Shown one piece after another: positions 5,273-6,679 of a stretch of DNA of 6,679 nucleotides (the first letter of the stretch is position 1; each line of letters opens with the position of its first letter). The stretch lies in NCBI GenBank assembly GCA_004552115.1, contig SFPH01000246.1, positions 1 through 6,679 on the forward strand, written 5' to 3'. A program made the position numbers and the translations under genes. This stretch comes from Bacteroidales bacterium (GTDB lineage Bacteria > Bacteroidota > Bacteroidia > Bacteroidales > UBA932). The notes below the pieces were generated by a model. That model ran no database searches, was not told the DNA's origin, and worked only from the letters and a program-made list of their open reading frames with translations.

Positions 5273-6055
5273 TCAATTTTCTATCGCCACGCTGCAGAGC
5301 AGTCCGTCGATGCAGCAGTAAAGCGGTGCCGAAGGCACATTGGACTCCATCTCGAAAATCATGTAATCGAAATCCCCGAGCTTGGACAGATCCACCCTCT
5401 TCCAGTTGTCAATCACATTCAGTCCCGATTCATCATAGTCGACCAGCTTGACCTCGACTGTTTCCCCGGACTGTACTTTGCTGAGATAGGTCTTGATGAT
5501 GAGCTTGATATAGTCGCCCTGCTCAAAGGCCCTGCAGTAGGTGTTTCCATATTTGACAGTGTTTGCCACATAGTTCGTGTTGCATACGCTCATCAGTTTC
5601 GGCAGGCAGGTTCCGTATGCGGTCAGGAGGAATGACACCGACTCCGAAGGCATGTATCCGTCAAGATACTGGAAAACGGCGAATCCTTTGGAGTTTTCGG
5701 ATCCGGTCGTGTCAGCCACCGTGCTGTACATGGACCTGGAAGGGTTTTCGCTGATATGGCCTTCGCATACCAGGGTGTCGCGCAGAAGCGAGAGCAGGAA
5801 TCCGCCCCTGAAATCGTGGATGTCCGTTATCTTTTCTTCGCCGTTCCTTTTCCCGCGGAAGGCCAATGACTGGTTGTTGGAGCTCTGAGGAAAATCTGTC
5901 TCGAAATAAAGGCTGTCATTTCCGTAAAGGGTGCTGACGTCCGAGAACTCGAATGAGCAATACTCGTTGTAATTGGACTTGAATGAGCCGCCGTCAAGGC
6001 AGGAGGCTGCAAGAAACAATGCGGACACGCCGCAGATTACAGTGGAAAATTTCAT
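5273..6055 (-). CDS. DUF4465-family lipoprotein
   Basis: A 260-aa protein of unknown function. The ATG at 6055 opens a clear lipoprotein signal: Lys2, hydrophobic core VICGVSALFLA and lipobox LAASC with Cys19. An in-frame ATG 17 codons upstream is rejected because it would put MRHAETAAAPTHLE before the signal peptide. The mature part has the DUF4465 beta-sandwich layout: NNQSLAFRG near the N-terminus, then NTNYVANTVKYG, FEQGDYIKLIIKTYLSK, ETVEVKLVDYDESGLNVIDNWKRVDLSKLG and the closing APLYCCIDGL. These proteins are found on the envelope of Bacteroidota, where several lie near outer-membrane uptake genes; none is adjacent here. The region after Cys19 (LDGGSF) is not strongly acidic, so surface export is not obvious. 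The gene faces rimM tail to tail with an 18-nt gap. Confidence 0.85.
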   Translation of the reverse strand: MKFSTVICGVSALFLAASCLDGGSFKSNYNEYCSFEFSDVSTLYGNDSLYFETDFPQSSNNQSLAFRGKRNGEEKITDIHDFRGGFLLSLLRDTLVCEGHISENPSRSMYSTVADTTGSENSKGFAVFQYLDGYMPSESVSFLLTAYGTCLPKLMSVCNTNYVANTVKYGNTYCRAFEQGDYIKLIIKTYLSKVQSGETVEVKLVDYDESGLNVIDNWKRVDLSKLGDFDYMIFEMESNVPSAPLYCCIDGLLCSVAIEN

Positions 6056-6080
6056 TATTATAAATTCTAAATGCGTTGGT

Positions 6081-6104
6081 GCGGCAGCTGTTTCTGCATG
6101 CCGC
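6081..6104 (-). promoter_or_regulatory. Hairpin in the DUF4465 gene leader
   Basis: The minus-strand GCGGC (6104-6100) pairs with GCCGC (6085-6081), extendable by A-T and further imperfect pairs around a purine-rich loop. It begins about 8 nt after the predicted transcription start and ends 25 nt before the ATG. No T-tract follows it. Confidence 0.4.
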
Positions 6105-6117
6105 AATTACTTAAATG

Positions 6118-6148
6118 CAAAATTACGGAAATATTGCATTGGTTCAAA
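6118..6148 (-). promoter_or_regulatory. Promoter of the DUF4465 lipoprotein gene
   Basis: On the minus strand TTTG (6148-6145), a 19-nt spacer and TAATTTTG (6125-6118) match the Bacteroidota consensus perfectly. The predicted leader is about 56 nt and contains the 6081-6104 hairpin. The promoter lies just past the tRNA-Pro terminator, giving this gene its own start. Confidence 0.85.
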
Positions 6149-6175
6149 GAAAAAATTCTGCCCGTCAGGTACAAC

Positions 6176-6204
6176 AAAAAAGAGGATGACAACCGTCATC
6201 CTCT
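6176..6204 (-). terminator. Intrinsic terminator of tRNA-Pro
   Basis: On the minus strand AGAGGATGAC (6204-6195) pairs perfectly with GTCATCCTCT (6190-6181), a 10-bp stem with a 4-nt loop, followed by a run of T residues (to 6176). It sits 7 nt past the mature tRNA 3' end and isolates the tRNA from the lipoprotein gene. Confidence 0.93.
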
Positions 6205-6211
6205 CCTGATG

Positions 6212-6285
6212 TCGGGGTACTGTGACTCGAACACAGGACCCTCTGGTCCCAAACCAGATGCGCTAGCCAACTGCGCCACACCCCG
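6212..6285 (-). tRNA. tRNA-Pro (UGG)
   Basis: A complete 74-nt cloverleaf on the minus strand. The acceptor stem is CGGGGTG with TACCCCG (one G-U), with U8, a D-arm containing AGTTGGCTA, the anticodon loop TTTGGGA giving anticodon TGG, and a T-loop TTCGAGT. C1-G72 and A73 fit proline identity. The 3' CCA is not encoded. It is a single-gene unit divergent from the polyprenyl synthase. Confidence 0.97.
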
Positions 6286-6295
6286 AATTGGATTG

Positions 6296-6326
6296 CAAAG
6301 ATAAGCACCTTTTCTTAAAATGCAAA
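6296..6326 (-). promoter_or_regulatory. Bacteroidota-type promoter of tRNA-Pro
   Basis: On the minus strand TTTG (6326-6323), a 19-nt spacer and TATCTTTG (6303-6296) match the consensus perfectly. The -7 box ends 10 nt before the tRNA 5' end. The next bases, CAATCC, are identical to those after the tRNA-His -7 box. Confidence 0.87.
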
Positions 6327-6343
6327 ATTTTTTGCTATTTTTG
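6311..6343 (+). promoter_or_regulatory. Promoter of the polyprenyl synthase gene
   Basis: TATTTTTG (6336-6343) is a perfect -7 box, with a 3-of-4 -33 box TTTC at 6311-6314 (21-nt spacer). It overlaps the divergent tRNA-Pro promoter (-33 box at 6323-6326), so the two start sites share DNA. The ATG is 17 nt past the -7 box, leaving a leader of only about 10 nt. Confidence 0.65.
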
Positions 6344-6359
6344 TAAAAATATTTCGGCT

Positions 6360-6679
6360 ATGATAAGCGAAACCCAGATTGATGACATTCTGAAGTCATT
6401 GTTCGAGACGATTGAATTCGCCTCAGAGCCTGCGGGCTTGTACGATCCCCTGCGCTACATGATAGACGGTGGCGGCAAAAGAATCCGCCCGAGACTTTGT
6501 CTTGCGGCTTATTCCCTGTTCAAGGATGAGATTGACGACCGGATACTCCAGCCGGCGGCCGGTCTGGAGGTCTTCCATACATTTACCTTGATTCACGACG
6601 ACATCATGGACAGGTCTCCTCTCAGGCGGGGTAATCCGACGGTATGGAAGAAATGGAACGAGGATACCGCGATTCTGTC
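6360..6679 (+). CDS. Polyprenyl diphosphate synthase (trans-isoprenyl, IspA/IspB type), 5' part
   Basis: The first 106 residues are present; the gene runs off the right edge. Trans-prenyltransferases condense isopentenyl diphosphate with an allylic diphosphate to make chains for quinones and other lipids. Visible motifs are GGGKRIRPRL (residues 39-48, diphosphate binding), the first Asp-rich motif within LIHDDIMD (Mg-diphosphate binding, DDxxD) and the following RSPLRRGNPTVWKKW, all in the expected spacing. The second Asp-rich motif and the residues that set chain length lie beyond the window or cannot be judged, so farnesyl, geranylgeranyl and octaprenyl products remain open. The ATG at 6360 places the N-terminus correctly. 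Confidence 0.95.
   Translation, partial: MISETQIDDILKSLFETIEFASEPAGLYDPLRYMIDGGGKRIRPRLCLAAYSLFKDEIDDRILQPAAGLEVFHTFTLIHDDIMDRSPLRRGNPTVWKKWNEDTAIL

Overview
The window looks like chromosomal DNA of a Bacteroidota member, most likely order Bacteroidales. The promoters fit the Bacteroidota sigma consensus (TTTG, a 19-20 nt spacer, then TAnnTTTG), and there is little Shine-Dalgarno sequence. S16 carries the long Ala/Lys/Glu-rich tail seen in this phylum, and NigD-like and DUF4465 lipoproteins are characteristic of it. Genus cannot be assigned by eye.

Layout. Positions 1-920 contain no credible protein gene. They hold a dense series of inverted repeats (a 17-bp perfect stem at 366-519, a 29-bp stem at 649-817, and several smaller hairpins) that reads as a large structured RNA, most likely on the + strand. 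A minus-strand tRNA-His (960-1033) with its own promoter and terminator follows. Divergent from it is a 580-aa carboxyltransferase of the oxaloacetate decarboxylase alpha / pyruvate carboxylase subunit B family (1227-2969), whose biotin-like domain has Tyr where the biotinylated Lys should be. Convergent with it, and overlapping its 3' end by 88 bp, is a minus-strand ORF (2882-4033) that joins a Fur-family repressor in frame to a NigD-like lipoprotein. Divergent promoters at 4060-4165 serve this gene and the rpsP-rimM operon (4227-5254). rimM is split by a frameshift near 4993 and ends in an intrinsic terminator. A minus-strand DUF4465 lipoprotein (5273-6055) comes next, then minus-strand tRNA-Pro(UGG) (6212-6285), then the 5' end of a plus-strand polyprenyl diphosphate synthase (from 6360, cut by the window edge).

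Functionally this is mostly housekeeping: translation (rpsP, rimM, two tRNAs), central carboxylation chemistry and isoprenoid synthesis, with two envelope lipoproteins between. Gene packing from 2882 to 5273 is very tight, with overlapping or fused junctions. The parts most worth following up are the structured noncoding block at 1-900, the Fur/NigD-like fusion, the Lys-less biotin domain and the frameshifted rimM.
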